Shown: positions 49,229 through 60,404 of the stretch, piece by piece
How the letters are laid out: each line of letters opens with the position of its first letter
How positions within the stretch are numbered: position 1 is the stretch's first letter
Source of the DNA: Herbidospora solisilvae
GTDB lineage: Bacteria > Actinomycetota > Actinomycetes > Streptosporangiales > Streptosporangiaceae
NCBI RefSeq assembly: GCF_009901565.1
Contig: NZ_WXEW01000006.1
Coordinates: 434,001 to 498,000 of the forward strand
Direction of reading: 5' to 3'
Length of the DNA: 64,000 nt
Program-made: the position numbers and the translations under genes
Notes under the pieces: model-generated
The model's database searches: none
Told to the model about the DNA's origin: nothing
The model's input: the letters and a program-made list of their open reading frames with translations, nothing else

Positions 49229-50269
49229 CTACTCGTCGGTCTGGGTGACCTTGTTCAGCCCGCGGGGGGCGTCGGGGTCGTACCCGAGCCGGCGCGCCAG
49301 CGCCTCGGTGAGCAGCTGGCCGGGCACGATCAGCCCCAGCGGCGCCACCCATTCGGGCAGGTCGGGACCGTTGAGCGAGGCCGTGGAGGCGCTCGCGAGC
49401 GCGTGGCCGCCGCCGACGCCGTAGGCCGCCGCGCCCGCGCCGGTCACCCGCTCGGCCAGCGCGATCGTGCCCGGCAGGGTCGGCCCCTCGCCGGCGGCGA
49501 CCAGGATCGCCGGGGTGTCGGCGTCGACGACCGCGATCGGCCCGTGCAGCAGGTCGGCGTAGGACAGGCCCATGGCGTGCAGGTAGCAGGCCTCCTTGAG
49601 CTTCAGCGCCAGTTCGAGCGCGGTCGAGAAGGCCAGCCCGCGCCCCGACACGACCACGCCCGGCTTGTCGGCCAGGCCCTCGACCAGGGCGTCGAGGTCG
49701 CCCGGGTCCTCGATGAGCTTCTGGATCGCGTCGGGCGCCTTCTGGAGATCGTCCTTGTGGACGTCGGCGCCGAGGCCCAGCGCCAGCACCGCCATGGCCG
49801 CCAGCTGGGTCGTGTACGTCTTGGTCGCCGGCACCGCCTTCTCCTCGCCCGCCACCGTGCACAGGGCGAGGTCGGCGGCCTGGGCCAGCGGGCTCTGCTC
49901 GCCGCCGTTGGTGATGGCCACGGTCTTGGCGCCGCAGTCGCGGGCCCAGTCGAGGGTCTCGACGATCTCCTCGGTCCGCCCCGACTGCGAGACGGCCACC
50001 GCGAGCACGCCGTCGAGGTCAATCCTGCGGCGGTAGGTTGTGGCGATGGACGGCGCGGCCAGCGCCGCCATCCGCCCGGCGTGTGACTCGATCAGGTAGC
50101 GGCCGTAGATCGCGGCGTTGTCCGAGGTGCCGCGGGCGATGAACAACAGGTGGCGGGTCTGTCCGGCGAGAGAGGTGACTTCGGGGATTCGGGGGAGCAG
50201 GGCGTCCAGCGTGGCGCGCAGGGCGGCCGGCTGTTCGGCGATCTCACTGCGCATCTTCGTCGTCGTCAC
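49229..50269 (-). CDS. SIS-domain sugar phosphate isomerase/deaminase
   Basis: A 346-residue protein with two SIS domains. The first has FIARGTSDNAAIYGRYLIE and AVSQSGRTEEIVETL; the second has VSGRGLAFSTALELALKLKE and LLHGPIAVV. It lacks the glutaminase domain of GlmS. Proteins of this size in amino-sugar loci are glucosamine-6-phosphate deaminases of the NagB-II type or related isomerases. Position between EIIB and the GntR regulator fits deamination of GlcN-6-P after uptake. GTG at 50269 follows AGGA by 7 bases. A GlmS-like role is the alternative. Confidence 0.85.
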   Translation of the reverse strand: MTTTKMRSEIAEQPAALRATLDALLPRIPEVTSLAGQTRHLLFIARGTSDNAAIYGRYLIESHAGRMAALAAPSIATTYRRRIDLDGVLAVAVSQSGRTEEIVETLDWARDCGAKTVAITNGGEQSPLAQAADLALCTVAGEEKAVPATKTYTTQLAAMAVLALGLGADVHKDDLQKAPDAIQKLIEDPGDLDALVEGLADKPGVVVSGRGLAFSTALELALKLKEACYLHAMGLSYADLLHGPIAVVDADTPAILVAAGEGPTLPGTIALAERVTGAGAAAYGVGGGHALASASTASLNGPDLPEWVAPLGLIVPGQLLTEALARRLGYDPDAPRGLNKVTQTDE

Positions 50270-50296
50270 GTGCCCATCCTGTAATCGGTCCGTACG

Positions 50297-50339
50297 TTGA
50301 CAGACATTTCGGCGGTGTGGTCTAGTCCGGACTAGACCA
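50297..50339 (+). promoter_or_regulatory. GntR promoter with a perfect 22-bp dre-like palindrome
   Basis: TTGACA at 50297-50302 is followed after 18 bases by TCTAGT at the -10 place. TGGTCTAGTCC (50318-50328) and its exact complement GGACTAGACCA (50329-50339) form a perfect 22-bp palindrome covering that -10. Each half carries TGGTCTAG / CTAGACCA of the DasR element, so it reads as two fused half-dre sites. It lies in the gap shared by the divergent SIS and GntR genes and should control both. Confidence 0.75.
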
Positions 50340-50375
50340 GTACGAACCATAACAAAGCGGAGAGGGGAGGCGACA

Positions 50376-51137
50376 GTGGCCGGCATCGACGCCCGGGGGA
50401 CCGGCGCCACGATCGACCCCGACAGCCCAGTCCCGAAGTACTTCCAGCTCCGCGAGATCATCCTCGACCTCATCGAGAGCAACGAGTTGCCCATCGGCGC
50501 GGCGATCCCGTCGGAACGGGAGCTCTGCCAGCGCTTCGGCCTCTCCCGCATGACGGTACGCCAGGCGGTGGATCACCTGGTCAGCGAGGGGCGGCTGCAC
50601 CGCGTGCCGGGGAAGGGCACCTTCGTCGCCCGCCCGAAGATCGAGCTGGCCCTCCAGCTCACCTCGTTCAGCGACGACATGCGCGCCCGCGGCCTGGAGC
50701 CCGGCAGCCGCGACCTCGACCGGCGGGTGGTCCGGGCCAGCGCCCACCTGGCCCGCGAGCTCGGCATCGCCCCGGGTGACGAAGTTCACTTCATCGAACG
50801 CCTCCGCACCGCCGACGGCGAGCCCCTGGCGATCGAACGCGCCCACATCCCCCTGGCCCTCGCCCCCGACCTGGAGAGTTACGACCTTTCCGGCCGATCC
50901 CTGTACGCGCTCCTGGAGTCCCGGTACGGTCTGATCCTCGACGCCGGGGAACTCACGATCGACGGCGGAATCGCCGACCCGAGCGACGCCGACCTGCTGA
51001 AACTCCCGCGCGGCGGAGCCGTCCTGCTGCTCTCCCGCCGGTCCTACGCCGGTGGTGTCTGCGCCGAGCTGGGCGTGTCGACCTACCGGGCCGACCGTTA
51101 CCAGCTCCGTACACTCCTGGAGCCACGGCGGGCCTAG
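50376..51137 (+). CDS. dasR: GntR/HutC-family regulator, DasR-like
   Basis: A 253-residue GntR regulator. The winged helix (about 18-88) has IPSERELCQRFGLSRMTVRQ, and VPGKGTFVA ends it. The UTRA ligand domain follows (ERLRTADGEPLAIERAHIPL, GGAVLLLSRRSYA). In Streptomyces DasR binds GlcN-6-P and represses GlcNAc uptake and chitinase genes. Gene order between PTS genes, and the palindrome just upstream with dre half-sites, support the same role here. The start is GTG at 50376. The symbol is by homology and context. Confidence 0.85.
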   Translation: MAGIDARGTGATIDPDSPVPKYFQLREIILDLIESNELPIGAAIPSERELCQRFGLSRMTVRQAVDHLVSEGRLHRVPGKGTFVARPKIELALQLTSFSDDMRARGLEPGSRDLDRRVVRASAHLARELGIAPGDEVHFIERLRTADGEPLAIERAHIPLALAPDLESYDLSGRSLYALLESRYGLILDAGELTIDGGIADPSDADLLKLPRGGAVLLLSRRSYAGGVCAELGVSTYRADRYQLRTLLEPRRA

Positions 51138-51153
51138 AGACCCGGGAGGAACG

Positions 51154-52398
51154 ATGGCCGCCACGATGACCGTGTTGTCGCGGATCGGGCGCTCCCTCAT
51201 GCTCCCGATCGCGGCCCTCCCGGCCGCGGCGATCCTGCTCCGGATCGGCCAGGACGACCTGCTCGGCCGCACCTCCGACGAGACCCTCGACAAGGTCGCC
51301 CGGATCGTCGGCGGCGCGGGCGGCGCCCTGTTCGACGCCCTGCCCCTGCTGTTCGCCATCGGGGTGGCCGTCGGCTTCGCCCGGAAGTCCGACGGCTCGA
51401 CCGCCCTGGCCGCCGTGGTGGGCTACCTGGTCTGGGACCGGGTCACCCACCTGATGTTCTTCGACTCCTCGCTGCGCCCCCGCGTCGCCCAGACCGTGGT
51501 GACCGCCGGCACCCCCGCCGAGACCCTCAACCTGGCCGCCGCCAACCCCACCGGAGTGCTGGGCGGCATCCTGATGGGCCTGGTGACCGGCCTGCTGTGG
51601 CAGCGCTACCACCGGATCAAGCTGCCCGCCTGGCTGGCCTTCTTCGGCGGACGCCGCTTCGTCCCCATCCTGACCGCCCTGGCCGGGCTGCTCCTGGGGG
51701 TGCTGTTCGGCCTGATCTGGCCCCCGATCGGCCAGGCGCTGTCGTCGTTCGGCGACTGGCTGGCGACCCACTCGACACTCGGGGCCGGCATCTACGGCGT
51801 GGTGAACCGGGCCCTGATCCCGCTGGGCATGCACCACTTCGTGAACTCGATCGTGTGGTTCACCGTGCCCGAGTGCACCGTCGGCGGCGTCCACACGGCG
51901 GGCGACCTGAACTGCTACTTCGCCGGCCAGGACGGCGCGGGCGCGTTCATGGCCGGGTTCTTCCCCGTGATGATGTTCGGCCTCCCGGCGGCGGCCATCG
52001 CCATCTGGCGGGCCGCTCCCCCGCACCGCCGCAACGCGGTCGGGTCCATCATGATCTCCGCCGCGCTGGTGTCGTTCGTGACCGGCATCACCGAGCCGAT
52101 CGAGTTCGCCTTCATCTTCGTGGCGCCCGTCCTCTTCGTGGTGCACGCCCTGCTCACCGGGTTGTCGATGGCCCTGGTGGCCGGGCTGGGCGGGCGGCTG
52201 GGCTTCGGCTTCTCGGGCGGCGCGATCGATGCGGCCCTCAACGCGACCAAGGACAACACCCACGGCTTCGCGCTGATCATGGCCATCGGGGTCGTCTACT
52301 TCGTGGTCTACTACGCGGTCTTCACGTTCCTGATCAGGCGCCTGAACATCATGACCCCGGGCCGCGACCCCGAGTCGGACCTGGACACCACGACCTGA
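51154..52398 (+). CDS. PTS EIIC component for N-acetylglucosamine
   Basis: A 414-residue membrane transporter. MLPIAALPAAAILLRIG, LLFAIGVAVGFARKSDG, VNRALIPLGMHHFVNSI and GITEPIEFAFIFVAP are signatures of the glucose/GlcNAc EIIC family; the last is the sugar-binding ITEP loop. About ten membrane helices. The EIIB domain that follows EIIC in fused transporters is missing and is provided by the separate gene at 48959. ATG follows GGGAGGA and is 16 bases after the regulator's stop, so both are in one transcript. Confidence 0.92.
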   Translation: MAATMTVLSRIGRSLMLPIAALPAAAILLRIGQDDLLGRTSDETLDKVARIVGGAGGALFDALPLLFAIGVAVGFARKSDGSTALAAVVGYLVWDRVTHLMFFDSSLRPRVAQTVVTAGTPAETLNLAAANPTGVLGGILMGLVTGLLWQRYHRIKLPAWLAFFGGRRFVPILTALAGLLLGVLFGLIWPPIGQALSSFGDWLATHSTLGAGIYGVVNRALIPLGMHHFVNSIVWFTVPECTVGGVHTAGDLNCYFAGQDGAGAFMAGFFPVMMFGLPAAAIAIWRAAPPHRRNAVGSIMISAALVSFVTGITEPIEFAFIFVAPVLFVVHALLTGLSMALVAGLGGRLGFGFSGGAIDAALNATKDNTHGFALIMAIGVVYFVVYYAVFTFLIRRLNIMTPGRDPESDLDTTT

Positions 52399-52478
52399 CC
52401 CGGATTCCGGACTCGCACTGTCAGTTGAAGTGACCATCGCCGGATCGTCCGCCGGTCCATACCAACCTGGCCGCTTCT

Positions 52479-52496
52479 ATCGGCATGTATGCCGAT
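52479..52496. terminator. Short perfect hairpin downstream of the EIIC gene
   Basis: ATCGGCAT and ATGCCGAT are perfect arms around GT. It lies 80 bases beyond the EIIC stop and 100 bases before the next start codon. It could end the regulator-EIIC transcript, but there is no T tract. An operator for the next gene is possible. Confidence 0.35.
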
Positions 52497-52597
52497 CCGG
52501 CCGCCCCGGTGCGACGGGAAACCTACGGTCGCGTATCCGAGCGCTCCGCCCGAAACCTCTATCAGGTGTCCCTAACCACCGACGTCCCGGAGCCTCG

Positions 52598-53062
52598 ATG
52601 CCTCTCCCCCGGCTCGCCCCGATCCCCACGCCCGACCCCATGTACGCCCACCTGGCGGACGTCCACCCGCTCGTCCCCCGTGCCGAAGAACCGCCGCGCC
52701 ACCCGGGCCCTCTGACGCACGGGTCCCTGGCCCTGGCCGCCGAGCTTCCCTCACCGGCCCCCGACGAGCGGCGGTTGCGCGCCCTGGCCCAGGCGCTGGC
52801 CGAGATCCTGGCCGGACGCCGCCCGCCGCAGACCGTCCAGACCCGGCTGAGCGCGCCGGCCTACGCGAGCCTCCTGCGCGCCGGGAAGATGATCGACAGC
52901 ACCCGCCCGCCGTGGGTGGGCGTGCCCCGCGTCCAGCACCCGAACGACGACACCGTGGAGATGTGCGCCCTGGTCCGCTGCACCCCGCGCAGCCGCGTCC
53001 TGGCGGCCCGGCTGGAGCGCCGCGGCGTGCAGTGGGTGCTGACGGAGTTCGAAACGGCTTGA
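52598..53062 (+). CDS. Rv3235-family protein
   Basis: A 154-residue protein with a Pro-rich N-terminus and a C-terminal region containing ERRLRALAQALAEILAGRRP, AYASLLRAGKM, VGVPRVQHPNDDTVEMCALV and RRGVQWVLTEFE. This matches the actinobacterial Rv3235 family, encoded next to secA in most members; function unknown. ATG at 52598 follows GGAG by 6 bases. It has no signal peptide. A perfect shared hairpin separates it from the convergent secA. Confidence 0.85.
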   Translation: MPLPRLAPIPTPDPMYAHLADVHPLVPRAEEPPRHPGPLTHGSLALAAELPSPAPDERRLRALAQALAEILAGRRPPQTVQTRLSAPAYASLLRAGKMIDSTRPPWVGVPRVQHPNDDTVEMCALVRCTPRSRVLAARLERRGVQWVLTEFETA

Positions 53063-53134
53063 CCCTGTCTGGGCCGCTGTGCGCCGCCTGGCGAACCAAG
53101 CCGGCGCATGGCGGCTGTCCCTCGGACAGGCGAA

Positions 53135-53165
53135 AGCCCTCTCCTTCACGATGAAGGAGAGGGCT
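53135..53165. terminator. Bidirectional terminator between the Rv3235-like gene and secA
   Basis: AGCCCTCTCCTTC (53135-53147) and GAAGGAGAGGGCT (53153-53165) are perfect 13-bp arms around the loop ACGAT. It lies between two convergent stops, 72 bases from one and 15 from the other, and can end transcription from both sides. Confidence 0.85.
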
Positions 53166-53179
53166 CTGGCTTGGTGAGG

Positions 53180-55972
<2,793 letters not shown>

Positions 55973-56185
55973 TTTTGTAAAGCTCCTCGCAGGTCTGAGG
56001 ACGAGACACACTTCCCCTGTGCCATGGTAGGCCGTTCGACCACCAGACACAGCCACCACGGGATTCAGCGGGGAGCGGCGCGGCGGACCGGGGGACGGGG
56101 TCGATAGGCTCAACCCTGTCAAACGTAGGGAGACCGTCCGGTGTTCCGGTCAGGAACACACAGGGCGCGAGTCGGGTAGGGCGGA

Positions 56186-56455
56186 ATGGCAGAGACCTCA
56201 CACCAGGGAAGCCACGCGGGCAGCGCGAAGTCGTGGGTGGCGGTGACGACGATCCTGATCGGCACGATCATCAGCGGCGCAGGCCTCACCGGCCTGGGCG
56301 CCGACACGTCCAACTGGACCATGGTCTGGGTGGGCGTCGGCGTGTCGGCCGTGGGCGCGGTGCTCGCCCTGGTCTTCGACGTCTTCTCCGACGTCGTGAT
56401 CGACGCCCCGCGCGTCATGGACGCCCGCGACCACCACAGCCCCTTCGAGCACTGA
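56186..56455 (+). CDS. Small HGxxPAAW-type membrane protein
   Basis: An 89-residue protein with two membrane helices (about 17-37 and 45-67). It opens MAETSHQGSHAGSAKSWVAV, where HAGSAKSW stands for the HGxxPAAW motif of a small actinobacterial membrane family. The C-terminus is acidic and His-rich (VMDARDHHSPFEH). Function unknown. It is divergent from secA, with 213 bases between the starts. Start by ATG; no strong Shine-Dalgarno sequence. Confidence 0.7.
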   Translation: MAETSHQGSHAGSAKSWVAVTTILIGTIISGAGLTGLGADTSNWTMVWVGVGVSAVGAVLALVFDVFSDVVIDAPRVMDARDHHSPFEH

Positions 56456-56491
56456 GCCGAATTGTCGGTCCGCCCGACTACAGTCGGCCGG

Positions 56492-57625
56492 ATGGACCTC
56501 ACGGCCGATGAAGCACGGCGGCTGATCCTGCGCGCCCAGGGGTTCCTGGGCGCCGGGGGCCGCAAGGGCGGCCCTTCGGGCATGTTGCGCCGTCTGGGCG
56601 CCGTGCAGCTCGACACGATCTCGGTGCTGGCCCGCTCCCACGAGCTGGTGGCCTATGCCCGCCTGGGCGCGATCGGCCGCCCGGCGGTCGAGCAGGCCTA
56701 CTGGAGCGGGTCGGCCTTCGAATACTGGTGCCACGCCGCCTGCATCCTGCCCATCGAACACTGGCCGGTCTACGCCTTCCGCCGCCGCGCCTACCGCGAA
56801 CGCAGGTTCCGCTGGCACGAGGTGCCCGCCACGGTGGGCGACATCCTGGAGCGGGTGCGCCGCGACGGCCCCCTGACCACCGGAGACATCGGCGGCGCCA
56901 AGAAGGGCGGGCCGTGGTGGGACTGGTCCGACGCCAAGATCTCCATCGAGTTCCTGCTCGACGTCGGCGACGTGGTCTGCGTGCGGCGCGAGGGCTGGCG
57001 CCGCGTCTACGACCTGGCCGAACGCGCGATCCCCGCCGAGCACCGGGAGATCGACCTGACCGACGAAGAGTGCGTGACCCGGCTGACCTCGATCGCGGGC
57101 CGGTCCCTGGCCGTGGCGACCAGGGCCGACCTGGTCGACTACACGAGGGTCCGGGACAAACACGCCGCGATGCTCGACGACGCCCTGCTCAGCGGCGCGA
57201 GCGGGCTGGTCCCGGTGACGGTGGCGGGCTGGCCGGCGGCCCGCAGGGGCGGCCCCAACGCCTGGGCCGACCCCGAGGCGCTGGCCCTGGGCGAGGCGCG
57301 AGGCCGCCACCGCACCACCCTGCTCAGCCCTTTCGACTCCCTGATCTGGGAACGGGCCCGCGCGGAACGTGTCTTCGGCATGGCCCACCGCCTGGAGGCC
57401 TACGTCCCGAAGGAGAAGCGTGTCCACGGCTACTTCGCGATGCCGGTCCTCCACGGCGGCAAGCTGATCGCCCGGGTCGACCCCGCCCGCGAGGGCACCA
57501 CCCTGGTCGCCCGGCGGGTCACCCTGGAGCCCGGCGTGAAGAAGCTCGACGCCGTCGAAGAGGCCCTGCGCGAGGCGGCGACCTGGGTCGGCTGCACGGG
57601 CCTGCGCATCGAGGAGATCAGGTGA
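56492..57625 (+). CDS. Winged-helix DNA glycosylase of the YcaQ/AlkX (HTH_42) family
   Basis: A 377-residue protein of the HTH_42 family, built from tandem winged helices. [19 protein letters not shown] contains Q39-L40-D41, the Q-hydrophobic-D catalytic motif of YcaQ-like glycosylases, which remove alkylated bases and unhook interstrand crosslinks. AlkZ-type enzymes have Q-hydrophobic-Q instead. [20 protein letters not shown] and [15 protein letters not shown] are family blocks near the C-terminus. ATG at 56492 keeps the family length. Its 3' end overlaps the response-regulator gene by 8 bases. No biosynthetic cluster is near, so it is probably a general repair enzyme. Confidence 0.87.
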   Translation: MDLTADEARRLILRAQGFLGAGGRKGGPSGMLRRLGAVQLDTISVLARSHELVAYARLGAIGRPAVEQAYWSGSAFEYWCHAACILPIEHWPVYAFRRRAYRERRFRWHEVPATVGDILERVRRDGPLTTGDIGGAKKGGPWWDWSDAKISIEFLLDVGDVVCVRREGWRRVYDLAERAIPAEHREIDLTDEECVTRLTSIAGRSLAVATRADLVDYTRVRDKHAAMLDDALLSGASGLVPVTVAGWPAARRGGPNAWADPEALALGEARGRHRTTLLSPFDSLIWERARAERVFGMAHRLEAYVPKEKRVHGYFAMPVLHGGKLIARVDPAREGTTLVARRVTLEPGVKKLDAVEEALREAATWVGCTGLRIEEIR

Positions 57626-58331
57626 TCTCGAGCAGGCGTTCCCTGACCGCGTAGACGACCGCTTCCATCCGGCTGTGCAGTTGCAGCTTCTCCAGGATGT
57701 TGCGGACGTGGTTCTTGACCGTGTTCTCGGAGATGAAGAGTTCCTTCGCGATTTCGCGGTTGTTCATCCCCTTCGCCACCAGCCGGAGCACTTCCATCTC
57801 TCGGTCGGTCAGGCGGGGCACCGGAAGCTGGGGCGGCCGTTCGGCCTCTTTGCGGCTGATGCTGGCGAACTCGGTGATCAGCTTGGTCGCCATGGCGGGA
57901 TTGATGAACGACTGCCCGCTGTGCACTCCCCTGACCGCGTCGGGGACCTCGTCGATCTGCACGTCTTTCAGCAGGTAGCCGGTCGCGCCGGCCTTGAAGG
58001 CCTCGAAGAGGTCCTCCTCCTCGTCGGAGGCGGTGAGCATGATGATGCGGGTCGTCGGCATGCTCTCCTTGATCGCCCTGGTCGCCTCGATGCCGTCGCG
58101 TCTGGGCATCCGCACGTCCATCAGCACGACGTCGGGCAGCAGCTTCTCGGCGAGCGCCACGGCCTCCTGACCGTCGCTCGCCTCACCGGCGACCTCGATG
58201 TCCGCTTCGGCCTGGAGGGCCAGCACCAGGCTGCGGCGGATCAGCGAGTGATCGTCGACGATCAGCACACGGATCGGCTCACCGCGCCCGGTGGGGCGGC
58301 TTGCGTCGTCTCGCACGCTGCGGTCACTCAC
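57618..58331 (-). CDS. NarL/FixJ-family response regulator
   Basis: A 237-residue regulator. The receiver domain (about 20-137) has D26-D27, phosphorylated Asp72 in VLMDVRMP, Thr100 and Lys122 in LLKDV. The LuxR helix-turn-helix (about 168-230) has [20 protein letters not shown] and [17 protein letters not shown]. There is no sensor kinase next to it, so it is an orphan in this window. The 17-residue tail before the receiver is polar. It lies just beyond hpf, as in other actinomycetes, where an equivalent regulator follows hpf. Confidence 0.92.
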   Translation of the reverse strand: MSDRSVRDDASRPTGRGEPIRVLIVDDHSLIRRSLVLALQAEADIEVAGEASDGQEAVALAEKLLPDVVLMDVRMPRRDGIEATRAIKESMPTTRIIMLTASDEEEDLFEAFKAGATGYLLKDVQIDEVPDAVRGVHSGQSFINPAMATKLITEFASISRKEAERPPQLPVPRLTDREMEVLRLVAKGMNNREIAKELFISENTVKNHVRNILEKLQLHSRMEAVVYAVRERLLEIT

Positions 58332-58411
58332 AGCTCCTCCTCGTCGGGGGGCCAGGTAGCTGGATCGCCATCATGACATGGCTTCCGCTACTGGCGAGGA
58401 TCTCGCACGCC

Positions 58412-58438
58412 ATGCGCCCCGCACCGGGCGGGGCGCAT
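58412..58438 (-). terminator. Terminator hairpin downstream of hpf
   Basis: ATGCGCCCCG (58412-58421) and CGGGGCGCAT (58429-58438) are perfect arms around CACCGGG. It lies 31 bases beyond the hpf stop on the minus strand and before the response-regulator gene, so those two genes are probably separate transcripts. Confidence 0.8.
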
Positions 58439-58468
58439 GGTCGTTCAGGTTGGAAGGGGTGGCGCGAA

Positions 58469-59140
58469 TCAGCCCTCGACGAGCCGCAACACGCCGTAGT
58501 CGTATCCGCGACGCCGATATACGACGCTCGGGTGGCCGCATTCTTTGTCACGGAAGAGGAAGAAATCGTGGCCGACCAGTTCCATCTCCAGCAGGGCCTG
58601 GTCGATGGTGATGGCGTCGGACTGGTGGAACTTCTCGCGGACGACGAGGGGGCCGTCGCCGTCCTGCTCTATCGGGATGATGGGTTCGGTGTAGCCGTTG
58701 TCTGGCTTCTGCGGCGGGATGTAGTCGTCGTGGAGCAGTTCCGGCTCGGGCTGCTTCGCCACCGGTTCGCCCAGGCCGCCGTTGTCGGCCAGGGTCGCGG
58801 TGAACTCGGCCACCGACGGAGGGCAGTTCTTCCCGTGATGGATCTTGCGGCGGTCGCTCAGCCGCCGCAGGCGCGATTCCAGCTTGCCCAGAGCGATTTC
58901 GAGCGCGGCGAACCGGTCGTCTGCCGCCGCCTCGGCCCGGACCGCCGGGCCCTTGGAGTGGATGGTGAGTTCCACCCTCTCCCTCTGGTCGCTCATCCTG
59001 GGGTTCTTCTCTCGCGAGACCTCTACGTCAACCCGGATGAGTCGGTTGTCCAGTCGCTCGATCTTGGCCAGCTTGGAAGTCACGTGATCGCGGAAACGGT
59101 CGCTCACTCCGGTGTGCCGTCCCTTGACGATGATGTCCAC
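58469..59140 (-). CDS. hpf: Long ribosome hibernation promoting factor
   Basis: A 223-residue long-form HPF. The RaiA/YfiA domain (about 1-105) has DIIVKGRHTGVSDRFRDHV, IRVDVEVSREKNPR and RRLSDRRKIHHGK. A flexible acidic linker precedes the C-terminal dimerisation domain (about 165-223, VVREKFHQSDAITIDQALLE, FFLFRDKE). Long HPF joins two 70S ribosomes into inactive 100S particles under stress. The start is GTG at 59140. The gene has a 519-base leader gap, much longer than its neighbours. Confidence 0.95.
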   Translation of the reverse strand: MDIIVKGRHTGVSDRFRDHVTSKLAKIERLDNRLIRVDVEVSREKNPRMSDQRERVELTIHSKGPAVRAEAAADDRFAALEIALGKLESRLRRLSDRRKIHHGKNCPPSVAEFTATLADNGGLGEPVAKQPEPELLHDDYIPPQKPDNGYTEPIIPIEQDGDGPLVVREKFHQSDAITIDQALLEMELVGHDFFLFRDKECGHPSVVYRRRGYDYGVLRLVEG

Positions 59141-59659
59141 GCAAAAGCCCCCTTCGCCTATCGACTGACATGAAGGAGCACCCGTTCGGCCGACCTGGTC
59201 TTCGTCCCCACATCCGCCTGCTGAGGGGTTCGCAGCTCCACGCCACTACTGCCCTTCTCTTCTGGCAAGAATCATCTGGATTCCTGGGAAGGCAGGTCTT
59301 ACCTCTAAGCCGCACCGTGATCGGTCGACCAAGAGTCGCCTTACGTGGACCGTTTCGCCTGCGGCTGGCATCGGCTAGCCAGGCCGAACCCCGGTGGGGA
59401 CTCGGTCCGGCGCAACCACGGACCCGAACGGGTGCCATGTCCTGAACGCTAGTCGCTGACCGGCCGTATGTCAGCCGCGAGCCACGCCAAAGGATCACTT
59501 TCGGTGATTTTTCCTGGGGACGCGGAGGCGTTCGGGGGCATCGAGGCAGGCGGGGCGGGGTGCCGGACCCCCTGGTCAAGGCGCTCCCGATCTGGGCGTT
59601 CACGGGTTTCCCGACACCCGGTTGTCACTCCGAGGCCAGGTCGTTATTTGACTGTTTCT
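59141..59659. other. Long intergenic region upstream of hpf
   Basis: 519 bases between the hpf start and the comF stop, both on the minus strand. No convincing ORF: an open frame on the plus strand at 59170-59445 has no ribosome site and no family likeness. I recognise no known riboswitch. One feature stands out: ATCAC-TTTCG-GTGAT followed by TTTT at 59494-59512. Regulation of hpf by several promoters or a structured leader is possible. Confidence 0.45.
59494..59512 (+). terminator. Small hairpin with T tract in the hpf-comF gap
   Basis: ATCAC (59494-59498) and GTGAT (59504-59508) pair around TTTCG and run into TTTTT on the plus strand. It has the form of an intrinsic terminator but no plus-strand gene precedes it. 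It could belong to an unannotated small RNA or be incidental. Confidence 0.3.
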
Positions 59660-60376
59660 TTACCCAGAGTGATGTCGGCGAATTTGTGACCGCCGGGCGT
59701 GTCGCATGACCGGCACCCGTTTTCGGGTCGCCGCAACCGTGACCGCGAAGGCGGTCTGGGCACCCGCGGCACGCAGCGCGCGGGCCGCCTCGGCGAGCGT
59801 CGCACCGGTGGTGACCACGTCGTCGACCAGCACGACCCGGCCCTTCGGCACGGCTCCGGAGGTGAACGCCCCGGCCAGGTTGGCGGCCCGCTGAGCGGAG
59901 GTCAGGCCCGACTGGTCGGCGACCTTCCGGGCGGGCCGCAACACCGGCGCCACCGTCACGTGGGCGCCTCCGGCGCGCAACCGCCTGGCCGCGACCTCGG
60001 CGATCCGGCGTACCGGATCATGGCCTTTTGCTCTTCTCGACCGGCGGGTGCTGGGCACCGGGACCAGCACCAGCGGGCCCGCCTCCAGCGGCAGGCGGGC
60101 GAGGGCGCCGGCCAGGCAGGCGCCCAGCGCGGTGCCGAGCGCGGTGCGGCCGCGCTCCTTGTACGCGATCAGCACCCGCCGGGCCACCCCGTCGTAACCG
60201 GCGGCGGCCCAGCACTCGGGCAGGCCGTCGGGGGGCGCCTCGGGCAGGTGGGGGTGGGGCGCGGCGGTCAGTTCGGCGGCGCATCCCGCGCAGACCAGGG
60301 CCCCCCGGCCGCCGCAACCGGCGCACCGAGGGGGGACGAGCAGATCGAGCACCGCGTCGAGCACGCGGACCACCAT
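59660..60376 (-). CDS. ComF family phosphoribosyltransferase-like protein
   Basis: A 238-residue ComF protein. An N-terminal zinc knuckle (RCAGCGGRGALVCAGC) is followed by the phosphoribosyltransferase fold: LIAYKERGRTALGTALG, LVPVPSTRRSRRAKGHDPV and the PRPP loop VVLVDDVVTTGATLAEA. ComF proteins take part in DNA uptake in competent bacteria; in actinomycetes the role is unknown. ATG at 60376 follows AGGGAG. It lies 28 bases from the lpqB stop, in the common order mtrA-mtrB-lpqB-comF-hpf-secA. Confidence 0.92.
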   Translation of the reverse strand: MVVRVLDAVLDLLVPPRCAGCGGRGALVCAGCAAELTAAPHPHLPEAPPDGLPECWAAAGYDGVARRVLIAYKERGRTALGTALGACLAGALARLPLEAGPLVLVPVPSTRRSRRAKGHDPVRRIAEVAARRLRAGGAHVTVAPVLRPARKVADQSGLTSAQRAANLAGAFTSGAVPKGRVVLVDDVVTTGATLAEAARALRAAGAQTAFAVTVAATRKRVPVMRHARRSQIRRHHSG

Positions 60377-60404
60377 GACACTCCCTGCCGACACTGACGA
60401 AAGT

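Noticed and set aside
59170-59445. 91-codon plus-strand frame upstream of hpf
   Set aside because: No convincing ribosome site, no family likeness, and amino acid content resembles random GC-rich DNA.
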